Notes: generated by a model from the sequence alone, not told the origin. Numbered from the stretch's first letter, positions 33,999 through 43,741 are shown. The stretch is 64,000 nt of DNA from SZUA-36 sp964650905 (GCA_964650905.1 CAZYVH010000001.1:18858-82857), one strand, 5' to 3'. Made by a program: numbers and translations.

Positions 33999-35003
33999 AT
34001 GAATTTCTGGATATTTGCCGTTGCCCTGCTCGCCATTTCCGCCGCTGTCATCGCCTGGCCATTTTTTACCGGCACACTGCGCCAGCGTCTGGCCGGGCTA
34101 TTGTTACTCCTGACGATACCGGTCGCTGGCCTTGTTCTGTACAAGTTTGTCGGCAACCCTGACGCCATCAACCCGCCACCGGTTGCTGGCGGGCAGCAAC
34201 ACAGCATCGATGAGATGGTTACCCAATTGCAGCAACGCTTGCGCGAACAACCGGATGATGTGGAGGGCTGGTTGTTGCTGGGGCGCACACTCAAATCCAT
34301 GAGCCGCCTTGCCGATGCCGAGGCCGCTTTGCAAAAGGCTAAGCAGTTGAAACCCAATCAGCCACTGATCATGGTAGAACTCGCGGAAACGCACCTGATG
34401 CTTTCGACAAGCCATGAATTCACCCCGGATATTCAACAATTATTAATCACAGCCCTTAAGATCGACCCCATGCAACAAAAGGGTCTGTGGCTGATGGGTA
34501 TGGCGGCCAGGAACGACGGCGATGATGCCCGGGCAATCTCGCTCTGGCAAAAACTGCTGGACCAGATCGACCCTGCATCGGACGTCGCGGGTACCGTCAA
34601 GGAGCAGATTGACCAGGCCCGCGAGCGTAGCGGACAACCCGCCTTGAGTGTGCCAGCGAAAGATATCGCGGTTGCTGTTGATATTGCCGCGGATTTCAAA
34701 GCAGACATTCCCAGGCAGGCTGTATTGTTTGTATTCATTCGACCAGTCGGTGGCAGTGGTATGCCATTGGGCGTCAAACGTATCGCCGCTCCTCAATTTC
34801 CGCTCAATTTACACATTGGTAATGCTGACCTGCTGCGACCCGGCAGCAAGCTGGAGGACTTTGAGCAACTGACCATCAGTGCACGGATTTCCATGCAGGG
34901 TGTGGCCAATGCAGCCAGTGGTGACCTGCAATCACAAACTCTCACTTTTTCAATAAAAGCCGGCGAGGAAATTGCACTTACCATAGACCGGCGTGTGCCG
35001 TAA
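33999..35003 (+). CDS. ccmI: Cytochrome c biogenesis TPR protein CcmI
   Basis: Apocytochrome c-binding subunit, 334 residues. Two N-terminal membrane helices (about 2-20 and 30-48) precede TPR repeats (EGWLLLGRTLKSMSRLADAEAALQKA region) and a C-terminal beta domain. Completes the ccmABCDEFGHI operon 24 bp after ccmH. The C-terminal domain suggests the full CcmI form rather than an NrfG-type fragment. Confidence 0.92.
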   Translation: MNFWIFAVALLAISAAVIAWPFFTGTLRQRLAGLLLLLTIPVAGLVLYKFVGNPDAINPPPVAGGQQHSIDEMVTQLQQRLREQPDDVEGWLLLGRTLKSMSRLADAEAALQKAKQLKPNQPLIMVELAETHLMLSTSHEFTPDIQQLLITALKIDPMQQKGLWLMGMAARNDGDDARAISLWQKLLDQIDPASDVAGTVKEQIDQARERSGQPALSVPAKDIAVAVDIAADFKADIPRQAVLFVFIRPVGGSGMPLGVKRIAAPQFPLNLHIGNADLLRPGSKLEDFEQLTISARISMQGVANAASGDLQSQTLTFSIKAGEEIALTIDRRVP

Positions 35004-35043
35004 CGAGAGGGAAGCCCCAGGCAGTGGCAAGCAAGTTGCACTA

Positions 35044-35203
35044 GGAGCCTGTCTGAGAATAGAAGCCGTAGCGAGGGGAAGCAATTTTGAGTCCATTTTT
35101 TTGGTCATTTGAGGAGAATTTTACTCATATTTAACGAAAATGAGCGGAGAAATGGGCTGAAATAACTTTTCCACAGTAGGTTCTCTATTCTCGGACAGGC
35201 TCC
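35044..35203. mobile_element. MITE-like element with 20-bp terminal inverted repeats and TA target duplication
   Basis: A 160-bp AT-rich insert whose ends are inverted repeats: GGAGCCTGTCTGAGAATAGA at 35044-35063, matched with one mismatch by the complement of 35184-35203. It is bordered by TA on both sides (35042-35043, 35204-35205), consistent with a TA target-site duplication. It has no open reading frame, so it must depend on a transposase elsewhere. It may be a deletion derivative of an insertion sequence, but the family is not assigned here. Confidence 0.75.
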
Positions 35204-35317
35204 TAAGTAGTCAGTTTCGCCGTAGCAACCTCATTAAAAAGAGATGAACTACCTATAGATTGCGGCTTGCGGGTCCTGCGATGTCCCCACTGATGGCATT
35301 GAGTTAAAATTGCCTTC
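35204..35317. other. Remainder of the ccmI-TPR intergenic region
   Basis: Together with 35004-35043 and the MITE, this 314-bp stretch has no coding signal. I see no clear promoter or hairpin apart from the element's own repeats. Confidence 0.5.
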
Positions 35318-37372
35318 ATGGCAAAAAGCACACTCTCATTGGAACAGGCTCTTGCCCGTGCAAAATCGCATGGTGTAAAGGGTGAAGTTGAAAAGGCCCG
35401 GCAGCTCTATTCAAAGATATTAACTAAATTCCCACGCAATAAAAAAGCAAAAAAAGGCCTCAAGGGGTTACAGAATAAAACTGGCCCAAAAATTCCGCCA
35501 GAGCTGGTACCGCTTATTGATCATCTGCTTGTGCTCTATTCAAGAGGAATGTTCAATGACGCATTGAGTGAGGCGAGGCGACTTTCCCAGGCTCACCCAA
35601 ATGTTCCATTTCTACATAATATTCTGGCTGATTGTTATGTGAACCTGGGCAATCTGGAAGCGGCCGTCGCAAGCTATAAGCAGGCACTGAAGATCAAACC
35701 TGACTACGTCGAGGTGCATAACAACCTCGGTACCGCCTTGTTTGATCTCGGACAATTGGATGCTGCACTTGCAAGCTTCAGGCGTGTGCTGAAAATCAGG
35801 CCTGATTATGCCGAGGCGCATCACAATCTCGCAAATGTTCTCAGGGATCTCGGCCAATCGGATGCCGCAGCCAAGAGCTATCGACGGGTGCTGAAGATCA
35901 ATCCTTACCATGCCGAAGCGTATAACAATCTTGGCGTCATTTTTAAAAATTCTGATCGGTTTGATAAGGCAGTTGCGAGCTTTGAGCGGGCCCTGGAGAT
36001 CCGACCTGACTATTTCGATGCACTTAACAATCTCGGTAATGCATTCAGGAATCTCGGCCAACTGGATTCAGCGGTGGCGAGCTTTGAGCGGGCGCTGGAA
36101 ATCAAGCCTGATGAAGCCATGGCACATCACAACCTTGGTATGGCGCTTAGGGATATCGGACAACTGGATGCAGCAGTAGCCAGCTTTGAGCGGGCCCTGG
36201 TGATCAAGCCTGACGATGCCCCGGCACACCACAATCTCGGTCACGCCCTTAGGGATACCGGACAATTGGATGCAGCGGTAGCCAGCTACCAACGGGCACT
36301 GGAGATCAAGCCTGATTATCCAGCCGTGTATAACGACCTGAGCACTCTGAAAACGTACACACCGGATGATGCCCAGATCAATCTTCTTGAGAATCTGTTG
36401 TCCGATTCAAAAGCAGATGAATCTGATCGTATGCACCTTTGTTTTGCACTGGCCAAAGTTTACGATGACACCGGTGAATATGACAGAAGTTTTGATTACC
36501 TTAGAGAAGCTAACCGTCTTCGCAAGAAAGAGCTGAACTACAACATTGGTGACGCCGAAAGATCCTTTTCAAGGGCCAGGGAGATATATGGTTCACAGGC
36601 TTTTGATACCGCACTATCTGACGGGCACACAGCAATACAGCCTGTCTTCATCGTTGGTATGCCCCGTTCGGGCACGTCACTGGTGGAACAAATTCTGGCC
36701 AGTCACAGCAACGTGTATGGCGGCGGCGAATTGGGAGTCATGGACAGACTCTTAATGTCGCTAACTCTGAAACTACCTGAGCCGGTAGTTGGTCAAAATG
36801 GAAGGCAACCGTACCAAAGTGAAATCGACACACTACGTAATATTTATCTTGAGGTACTTACTTCACTGAACGTTCCTGAAAAAATTGTCACAGACAAGAC
36901 ACCTCATAATTTCATATGGTTAGGTTTCATAATGGCCGCGTTTCCTACAGCGAAAATTATCAATTTAAACAGAGATCCCAGGGCAGTATGCTGGTCCATG
37001 TACAAGCACTACTTTACAAGCGAAAGCCTTGGATATGCCTATGACATGGAGGATCTTGCTCAATTCTATAAACTATATATTGAGCAGATATCATATTGGC
37101 GTGAGCATCTCCCAAATGCGATTTATGATGTCTGTTATGAGGATCTGACTGAAAACCAGGAAACTGAGACCCGCAAACTTCTGGAGTTTTGTGAATTGGA
37201 CTGGGAAGAGCACTGTCTCAGCTTCCACAAGACAAAACGGGTGGTTAAAACAGCCAGTGCTGCTCAAGTTCGACAAAAGATGTACAAGGGCAGCTCTGAA
37301 GCCTGGAAAAAATATGAGGCACAGCTGCAGCCTTTGATAAAATCTTTATCATCTCCGACGACGGCTCGCTAA
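35318..37372 (+). CDS. TPR-repeat sulfotransferase
   Basis: Predicted cytosolic protein, 684 residues. An N-terminal basic helix region is followed by at least seven to eight 34-residue TPR units (about residues 105-345) of the pattern AVASFERALEIKPD...NLG, then a sulfotransferase domain. The PAPS 5'-phosphosulfate loop is VFIVGMPRSGTSLVEQIL, and the 3'-phosphate site is INLNRDPRAVCWSMYKH. Such TPR-sulfotransferases are common in marine bacteria and resemble tyrosylprotein or carbohydrate sulfotransferases. The acceptor is unknown. Located next to a MITE and convergent with an RND pump, so this looks like an accessory locus. Confidence 0.9.
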   Translation: MAKSTLSLEQALARAKSHGVKGEVEKARQLYSKILTKFPRNKKAKKGLKGLQNKTGPKIPPELVPLIDHLLVLYSRGMFNDALSEARRLSQAHPNVPFLHNILADCYVNLGNLEAAVASYKQALKIKPDYVEVHNNLGTALFDLGQLDAALASFRRVLKIRPDYAEAHHNLANVLRDLGQSDAAAKSYRRVLKINPYHAEAYNNLGVIFKNSDRFDKAVASFERALEIRPDYFDALNNLGNAFRNLGQLDSAVASFERALEIKPDEAMAHHNLGMALRDIGQLDAAVASFERALVIKPDDAPAHHNLGHALRDTGQLDAAVASYQRALEIKPDYPAVYNDLSTLKTYTPDDAQINLLENLLSDSKADESDRMHLCFALAKVYDDTGEYDRSFDYLREANRLRKKELNYNIGDAERSFSRAREIYGSQAFDTALSDGHTAIQPVFIVGMPRSGTSLVEQILASHSNVYGGGELGVMDRLLMSLTLKLPEPVVGQNGRQPYQSEIDTLRNIYLEVLTSLNVPEKIVTDKTPHNFIWLGFIMAAFPTAKIINLNRDPRAVCWSMYKHYFTSESLGYAYDMEDLAQFYKLYIEQISYWREHLPNAIYDVCYEDLTENQETETRKLLEFCELDWEEHCLSFHKTKRVVKTASAAQVRQKMYKGSSEAWKKYEAQLQPLIKSLSSPTTAR
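35660..36373 (+). repeat. Seven 102-bp tandem coding repeats (TPR units)
   Basis: Units starting near 35660, 35762, 35864, 35966, 36068, 36170 and 36272 have an exact 102-bp period, encoding 34-residue TPR motifs. Neighbouring units share long stretches (for example AGCTTTGAGCGGGC in units four, five and six), implying recent duplication or gene conversion. Copy number may vary between strains. Confidence 0.85.
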
Positions 37373-37400
37373 TTGTTCTGCTGCTCCACCGTCCCGGTTG

Positions 37401-40400
37401 TCATGCTGAGCCAGCCCTGTTCTTATCACCCCAAAGACGCCTGATCGTGACAAAGAATACGGGTACGAACAACAAACCCAGTGCGGTTGCACCGAACATG
37501 CCTCCCATGACCCCGGTACCGATGGCATGACGACTGCTGGCACCGGCGCCAGTTGATATTGCAAGTGGTAAGACACCCAGCATGAAGGCGATTGAAGTCA
37601 TCAGTATCGGCCGCAGACGAAGACGGCAGGCTTCCAGCGTGGCTTCGATTAGTCCGTGCCCGGCCTGACGCATGCTATGGGCAAAACTGATGATCAGAAT
37701 GGCGTTTTTGGCCGACAGACCGATGACGGCAATCATCCCAACCTTAAAATAAATATCATTTTCCAGGCCACGTAGCCAGGTAAAGGAAACGGCACCAAGA
37801 ATCCCCAACGGCACCACCAGCATTACCGCTACGGGGACCGACCAGCTTTCGTAGAGCGCGGCCAGTACCAGAAACACGACCAGCAGAGAGAGCGCGAACA
37901 GGACCGGTGCCTGCTTGCCGGCAAGCGCTTCCTGGAACGACTGCCCCGACCACTCATAACCGACACCTGCGGGCAACACCTGTCCGGCAATGTCCCGCAT
38001 GGCGTTCATGGCTTCTCCCGAACTAAGGCCGGGGGCGGCTTCACCACTGATCTTTATTGATGTAAAGCCGTTGTAATGATCAACAGCCGGGGGTTCCAGG
38101 GACCAGCTTGACCTGACCACACTGCTCAAGGGCACCATGTCATCCTCTGCGCCGGTGTCACCGTGGATGTAATAGTGACGCAGACTGTCCGGTCGGCTGC
38201 GATAACTGGCATCAGCCTGCAACAGGACCTTCAGCACCCGCCCCTGATAGTTGAAGTCATTGGCATATACCGGTGCAAGCATGAGACGTAAAGTATTATG
38301 GATATCCGGCAGGGACAGGCCCATGGATTGTGCCTTCACCCGATCCACCTCCATATGCAGTTCCGGTGTGTCTTCCAGTTGGTTGGGACGCACGCCAGCG
38401 AGCATGGGGTTACTGGCGGCAGCACCAAGCAGGGCGTTGCGCGCTTGCATCAGTTTTCCATGGCCCAGACCGGCACGGTCTTCAAGACGAAAGTCGAAGC
38501 CACCAAAGCTGGCCAGACCGCGTATGGTTGGCATGTTGACGACAAAGATACGGGCACCCTTGATACGTTGCAGGGCTCTGTTGGCCCAACGAATGAAGGC
38601 CTCCGAGTTTTGCCCCGGTGCACTGCGCTGGCTCCAGTCTTTAAGACGGATAAAACCCAGACCGACGTTTTCGCCCTGACCAACAAAGTTGTACCCGGCA
38701 ACGTCCAGGACCCGATCCACGAGCGGGTTTTCTTGAACAATACTCTCCATCTCACGCAACACGGCACCGGTACGGGCCATGTTGGCACCCGGAGGCAATT
38801 GGACCATGGCAAGCGCATAACCCTGATCCTCTTCCGGCAGGAAGCTCGTCGGTAAACGGCTAACCAGCAGCACAGCCAGCACAGCCAGTACCATAAAAGC
38901 AGCCATCCAACGCGGCGTGTGGCGTAATATCTGTGCGACCCGGCGCAGATAAGCACTGCTCAGCACCTGATATAAACGATCAAAGCCACGCAGGAAACGC
39001 TTAGGCTCATGGTGTGCGGGCTTGAGTAAACTTGCACACAGGGCGGGTGTGAAACTGAGCGCCATCGCGGCCGAGATCAGCATGGAAATAGCGATGGTGA
39101 GCGAGAATTGCCGGTAGATTGCGCCCACACTGCCCCCGACCAGCGCCATGGGGATGAACACTGCAGCCAGTACCGTGGTCATGGCAATGACAGCGCCGGT
39201 AATCTGATCCATGGCTTTGCGTGTTGCTTCTTTGGGCGGCAAGCCTTCCTCTGTCATGATACGTTCCACGTTCTCGACCACCACGATGGCATCGTCGACC
39301 ACCAGGCCAATTGCAAGTACCAGTGCGAACAGGCTGAGCACGTTGATGGAAAACCCAAACAGGTACATACCGGCAAAGGCACTGGTCAGCGCGATGGGGA
39401 CAACCAGGGTTGGGATCAGGGTTGCACGCAGATTCTGCAGGAACAACAGAATGACCAGGAACACCAGCACCACCGCAGCAGCCAGTGTAAACAGCACCTC
39501 ACGGATGGAAATGCTCACAAACGTGGTGGTGTCGTAGGGCACAAGCCAGCTCACGTTGGCCGGAAAATATTGCTGTAACTCATCCATTTTGGCGCGTACT
39601 TCAGCCGCGACCTGCAACGCATTGGCACTGGGTGCGAGCAGAATTGCCATACCGGCAATCGGTATACCGTTAACGTGCACATCGTGACCGTATGATTCCG
39701 CGCCCAGGTCAATACGGGCCACATCGCTGAGACGAATCGTGCTGCCGTCAGGGTCCGCCCGAAGGATGATCCCGGCAAACTGATCAGGGCTGCTGAAGCG
39801 GCTGGCGGCGGTCACAGGGGCAACAAAACCCTGCCCCGCCTGCGCGGGTTCAGCGCCGATGCTACCGGCGGCAATTTGCACATTTTGATTGCGCACCGCT
39901 GTTAAAACCTGCGCCGCGCTCAAACCTAAACCACGCAGCTTATCGGGATTGAGCCAGATACGCATGGCGTAAGCGGCGCCAAACAGGTTGGCGCTTCCCA
40001 CCCCCGGCAGGCGTTGAATTGAATCCATCACCTGGGCCGCGAGAATATTGTTCAATGCGTAAGTGTCAAGCGTAGAATCGGTAGATTTCAGCGCCACAAC
40101 CATGAGGAAATCATTATTGGCCTTGGCGACCATGATCCCGTTGCGCACCACCTCTGTGGGCAGGCGCGCCTGTGCAACGCTGAGACGATTCTGCACCTGC
40201 ACAGCAGCAATGTCAGGGTCGGCACCGTTGGCCAGGGTCAGCGTAATCTGTACCGAGCCATCGGAGCGAGAGGTAGAATCAAAATACAGCAGATTATCAA
40301 TCGCGGTAAGCTGTTGCTCAATCACCTTGGTGACTGTTTTTTCCAGCACCTCGGCGCTGGCGCCGGGATAACTGGCGCTAATGCTTATTTGCAGCGGGGC

Positions 40401-40514
40401 AATGGAAGGATAAGCCGCGACCGGTAGCTTGAAAATGGCGGCGCTGCCTGCCAGGGTGATCAGAATGGCTACGACCCAGGCAAAAATGGGGCGGTCGATA
40501 AAAAAGCGTGGCAT
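37401..40514 (-). CDS. RND multidrug efflux permease (AcrB/HAE1 type)
   Basis: Inner-membrane proton-driven pump of 1037 residues. It starts MPRFFIDRPIFAWVVAILIT, typical of HAE1 transporters. The paired aspartates of the proton relay lie in LAIGLVVDDAIVVVENVERIM, and a second family region is GLSAKNAILIISFA. Twelve membrane segments in two halves are apparent. The adaptor gene is 10 bp upstream. No outer-membrane TolC/OprM gene or regulator is adjacent. The substrate range cannot be predicted. Confidence 0.95.
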   Translation of the reverse strand: MPRFFIDRPIFAWVVAILITLAGSAAIFKLPVAAYPSIAPLQISISASYPGASAEVLEKTVTKVIEQQLTAIDNLLYFDSTSRSDGSVQITLTLANGADPDIAAVQVQNRLSVAQARLPTEVVRNGIMVAKANNDFLMVVALKSTDSTLDTYALNNILAAQVMDSIQRLPGVGSANLFGAAYAMRIWLNPDKLRGLGLSAAQVLTAVRNQNVQIAAGSIGAEPAQAGQGFVAPVTAASRFSSPDQFAGIILRADPDGSTIRLSDVARIDLGAESYGHDVHVNGIPIAGMAILLAPSANALQVAAEVRAKMDELQQYFPANVSWLVPYDTTTFVSISIREVLFTLAAAVVLVFLVILLFLQNLRATLIPTLVVPIALTSAFAGMYLFGFSINVLSLFALVLAIGLVVDDAIVVVENVERIMTEEGLPPKEATRKAMDQITGAVIAMTTVLAAVFIPMALVGGSVGAIYRQFSLTIAISMLISAAMALSFTPALCASLLKPAHHEPKRFLRGFDRLYQVLSSAYLRRVAQILRHTPRWMAAFMVLAVLAVLLVSRLPTSFLPEEDQGYALAMVQLPPGANMARTGAVLREMESIVQENPLVDRVLDVAGYNFVGQGENVGLGFIRLKDWSQRSAPGQNSEAFIRWANRALQRIKGARIFVVNMPTIRGLASFGGFDFRLEDRAGLGHGKLMQARNALLGAAASNPMLAGVRPNQLEDTPELHMEVDRVKAQSMGLSLPDIHNTLRLMLAPVYANDFNYQGRVLKVLLQADASYRSRPDSLRHYYIHGDTGAEDDMVPLSSVVRSSWSLEPPAVDHYNGFTSIKISGEAAPGLSSGEAMNAMRDIAGQVLPAGVGYEWSGQSFQEALAGKQAPVLFALSLLVVFLVLAALYESWSVPVAVMLVVPLGILGAVSFTWLRGLENDIYFKVGMIAVIGLSAKNAILIISFAHSMRQAGHGLIEATLEACRLRLRPILMTSIAFMLGVLPLAISTGAGASSRHAIGTGVMGGMFGATALGLLFVPVFFVTIRRLWGDKNRAGSA

Positions 40515-40524
40515 AGGAAACGTC

Positions 40525-41682
40525 TCAGGGCCGGGTTACGGGCGCTTCGGTAGCCTGGCTCGTGGCGGTGTCAGCGGCCTGAATGGCCATTGCCAGTGCG
40601 CCAGGTTTCACCTTTTGCAGGCCGTCCATGATAACCTGGTCACCATCCGTCAGATGACCGGAAACTATCCAGTCCGTGCGTGTCATGCCATGGGTCTGTA
40701 CGCGACGCTGCTCGACCTTGCCAGCAGCACCCACCACTAAAACATAAGCACCCGCTTGATCACGTTGCAGCGTTGCCTGTGGCAGCAAAAAAGCATGCTC
40801 GAGGTGGCCCACGGTCACACGCAGCTTGACAAACATACCAGGCAGCAGGCGCTGCTCTTGATTGGGCACCACTGCACGTAGTGATACGGCTCCGGTGCGA
40901 TGATCCACTTTCCGGGCAGAAAAATCCAGTGTGCCGGGGTAAGGGAAGGGCGTGCCATCCGGAAGTATGACCTGCACCTTTATGCTCTGGTTGGTGATGG
41001 CGGCCTGCTGCCATTGTGGCAGTTCACCAACCGATTGGCTGAAGTTCACATAAATCGGGTCGATCTGCTCAATGGTCGTGAGTTCGGTCGCCTCTCCCTG
41101 GCCGACGAGAGCGCCCTCGGTAACCAGAGCCCTGCCGGCGTGCCCCGCAATGGGAGCCTTGACCGTTGCGTACCCCAGATTGAGCCGGGCTTTTTCAACA
41201 TTTGCCTGGGCCTCCTTGACGAGCGCCGCTGTGGTGCGCTCATTGGCCAGCGCCGTATCCAGATCCTGTGAAGCAAGCAAGCCTTTAGCAGCCAGATCCT
41301 GATATCGCCTGGCAATGAGCCCCGCGTTGGTTGCATCGGCCCGAGCCTTTGAAAACACCGCTTCCTCGGCGTGTAGGGAAGCTTGCAGAGGTGCCGGATC
41401 AATCTCGAACAGAACCTGACCCTGCCGCACTTCCGCGCCTTCAGTATACACACGCCGGAGGATAATCCCGGCAACGCGTGCACGTACCTGGGCGGTCTGC
41501 GTGGCAGCCAGCAGGCCGACTGGTTCACGTGTCAGCGGTACCGACCCGGCATGGGCAATTACCACCGTCACCTCTGGTGGCGGACGTTTTACCTGCGGAG
41601 GTGAAGCCACCTGATCGCAGCCAGGCAATAGCAGTAGCGCACATATTCCAGACAACAGGACGTATTTGAATGGTTGTTTCAT
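40525..41682 (-). CDS. RND efflux periplasmic adaptor (membrane fusion protein, AcrA type)
   Basis: Lipoprotein of 385 residues from MKQPFKYV at 41682. The signal ends in the lipobox LLPGC, so the Cys is lipidated. The family order is visible: barrel-sandwich motif VRARVAGIILRRVYTEGAEVRQGQVLFEIDP, coiled-coil hairpin, second lipoyl half with VKAPIAGHAGRALV, and a beta-barrel domain. It links the downstream permease to an outer-membrane channel. A longer open frame begins at 41784 but lacks the lipoprotein signal at its start. Confidence 0.94.
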   Translation of the reverse strand: MKQPFKYVLLSGICALLLLPGCDQVASPPQVKRPPPEVTVVIAHAGSVPLTREPVGLLAATQTAQVRARVAGIILRRVYTEGAEVRQGQVLFEIDPAPLQASLHAEEAVFSKARADATNAGLIARRYQDLAAKGLLASQDLDTALANERTTAALVKEAQANVEKARLNLGYATVKAPIAGHAGRALVTEGALVGQGEATELTTIEQIDPIYVNFSQSVGELPQWQQAAITNQSIKVQVILPDGTPFPYPGTLDFSARKVDHRTGAVSLRAVVPNQEQRLLPGMFVKLRVTVGHLEHAFLLPQATLQRDQAGAYVLVVGAAGKVEQRRVQTHGMTRTDWIVSGHLTDGDQVIMDGLQKVKPGALAMAIQAADTATSQATEAPVTRP

Positions 41683-41802
41683 GCCGGCTCCAGACCTGCA
41701 ATAAATACTGTGAAAGTGGGTCAAGACCAAGTCTGGCTGACAAATTGCAAAGAGGAATACACTTACAACTGCATTGACCGCCAAATTATACTCCGAGTTA
41801 AG

Positions 41803-42534
41803 CTAAACACCAGTATTTTGGCACTTTATCGTATTGACTCGCTGGCGAAAGGTCTCTGTCGCCTTTTGCGGCACGACCACAACGTACAACGACTGATTAC
41901 GCGCCTGATATTTTTTCTCATACAGCGATAAAGCACTCATAGGCAGGCAGTCACTGACAACAATCTGCTGGCCGGTAACGAAACTCGCCGCCTGTGCAAA
42001 TTCATGGGCGTAGACTAGCCAATTACAGCGCATTTCGATCTTACCACCCAGGGCCAGCAACTGTGGAAATACCGGGTGGCCGTGCCAGCGCCGGCGGAGA
42101 TGGGCTGCCTTGGGCCAGGGGTTGGGATAGAAAAGATAATGCCGATCGGGCAGATGCCTATCACGCAGCAGCAGACGCCACAAGGTGGTCAGTTCTGCCC
42201 TTAGCAGGATGCAATTACCCACCGACAAGAAACCGTCGCTCACACCGCCTTTTAAAAGACGCACCCCGGAACGGTCGGCACCGATCACCAGGTGATCCGG
42301 GAACATGACGGCAAACTTTTGCGTGCTGTAGCCTGTGCCACAGCCTGAATCCAGGATAAGAGGCCGGTCATCATCCAGGGCCCGGCTATTGAGGAGTCTT
42401 TGATAGGCCACGACCGTTGGTTGATGAAAGGGTTGATTCCAGTTGGTCTGCAAGTGACGTTGCAGGATCTGCTGCAGGCGGCGATGGGGTTGTGTCTGCT
42501 GACTTTTTACCTGTCCCGGATCAGTCATTTGCAC
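41803..42534 (-). CDS. trmB: tRNA (guanine-N7)-methyltransferase TrmB-like
   Basis: Methylates G46 in the tRNA variable loop. The protein is 243 residues with the SAM motif LILDSGCGTGYSTQKFA and the TrmB signature HYLFYPNPWPKAAHLRRRW. It departs from E. coli TrmB in having DSGCGTG where canonical members have EIGFGxG, so it may belong to the second TrmB-like subgroup. It is the gene upstream of metX and divergent from it. Function is likely, but a paralogue elsewhere cannot be ruled out. Confidence 0.82.
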   Translation of the reverse strand: MQMTDPGQVKSQQTQPHRRLQQILQRHLQTNWNQPFHQPTVVAYQRLLNSRALDDDRPLILDSGCGTGYSTQKFAVMFPDHLVIGADRSGVRLLKGGVSDGFLSVGNCILLRAELTTLWRLLLRDRHLPDRHYLFYPNPWPKAAHLRRRWHGHPVFPQLLALGGKIEMRCNWLVYAHEFAQAASFVTGQQIVVSDCLPMSALSLYEKKYQARNQSLYVVVVPQKATETFRQRVNTIKCQNTGV

Positions 42535-42625
42535 TGCTTATGCCATTTCATTCTTATCGCCTGTGACACATATTCTGCTATTCTACAAGTTATCATTGAA
42601 TCCCTATTGAAAAGAATCGCTCTTT

Positions 42626-43741
42626 ATGTCCCCTGCAGCCTTGTTCCTTCATATCGAACAACCACTGGCCTTTAAAAGAGGGGGCACACTGCCGTCCTAT
42701 ACCATCGCCTATGAAACCTGGGGAACCCTGAATGATGATGCCTCCAATGCCGTTCTGATCCTGACTGGCCTGTCGCCCAGTTCGCACGTTGCTTCTTCTG
42801 CCAGCGACCCGACACCGGGTTGGTGGGAGCCCATGGTCGGAGCGGGGAAACCCCTTGATTCAGACCAATTTTACATCATCAGCCTGAACTCGCTCGGCAG
42901 TTGCAAGGGCTCGAGTGGACCGGCCAGTGAAAACCCGCTTACCGGCAAGCTATACCGGCTGGATTTTCCCGAACTATGTGTCGAGGATATCGCGACCGCT
43001 GCCCACCAAGTGGTAAAGCACCTCGGTATCAAACAACTGTGCACCATGGTCGGACCCTCGATGGGTGGTATGAGCGCTCTGGCGTATCTGCACCAGAACC
43101 CGCTGGGCGCACGTCATTTCCTGACGATATCCAGTGCACCCAAAGCGGAACCGTTCAGCATTGCCATCCGTTCGCTGCAGCGGGAACTGATCGTCAATGA
43201 CCCGGCCTGGAACAATGGCAGGTACGATGACAAAAGCTGGCCGAAAACGGGTATGCGTATGGCCCGCAAACTGGGCATGTTGTCCTATCGCTCCGCTGAG
43301 GAATGGCGCACACGTTTTGACCGCCAATTACAGGATTACTTTCCTCACGAAGTATTCGGTATGGATTATACGGTGGAATCTTACCTGGAGGCCGCTGCCC
43401 GGCGTTTTATTTACTCATTCGATCCGTGTAGTTACCTGTACCTGTCGCGCTCAATGGACTGGTTCAACGTGGCAGACGGGTATCCTGACCTTACAACTGC
43501 ACTTGCCAATATCCGTTTGAAAACTGCCTGTATCATTGGGGTTGCCAGCGACATCCTGTTCCCGTTGCACCAGCAACAAGCCATTGCCGATGCACTGAGC
43601 ACCAATGGTATCGACACCGAGTTTACTGAATTGCCCTCCCTGCTCGGCCACGACGCATTTTTGGCCGATTACGATCTGTTTGCACCACGGGTTGCAGCGT
43701 ATTTCAATCGTGTTTGGGACGAGGAGGGACACCAGGACTGA
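42626..43741 (+). CDS. MetX-family acyltransferase, probably serine O-succinyl/acetyltransferase
   Basis: Alpha/beta-hydrolase acyltransferase of 371 residues. The catalytic triad is Ser145 (VGPSMGGMSAL), Asp in GVASDILFP and His in LGHDAFL. Homoserine O-acetyltransferases usually carry NVLGGCxGSTGP; this protein has NSLGSCKGSSGPAS, and the segments following (FSIAIRSLQRE, YDDKSWPKTGMRMARKLG) match the Xanthomonas-type enzymes known to acylate serine for cysteine synthesis. Annotation as plain metX is therefore probably wrong. The acyl donor (succinyl- or acetyl-CoA) cannot be told from sequence. Followed by tRNA-Leu. Confidence 0.82.
   Translation: MSPAALFLHIEQPLAFKRGGTLPSYTIAYETWGTLNDDASNAVLILTGLSPSSHVASSASDPTPGWWEPMVGAGKPLDSDQFYIISLNSLGSCKGSSGPASENPLTGKLYRLDFPELCVEDIATAAHQVVKHLGIKQLCTMVGPSMGGMSALAYLHQNPLGARHFLTISSAPKAEPFSIAIRSLQRELIVNDPAWNNGRYDDKSWPKTGMRMARKLGMLSYRSAEEWRTRFDRQLQDYFPHEVFGMDYTVESYLEAAARRFIYSFDPCSYLYLSRSMDWFNVADGYPDLTTALANIRLKTACIIGVASDILFPLHQQQAIADALSTNGIDTEFTELPSLLGHDAFLADYDLFAPRVAAYFNRVWDEEGHQD

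Noticed and set aside
35660..36373. Direct repeats resembling a CRISPR array
   Set aside because: The 102-bp period is a multiple of three and encodes TPR motifs inside a long protein; there are no unique spacers of CRISPR size and no cas genes.
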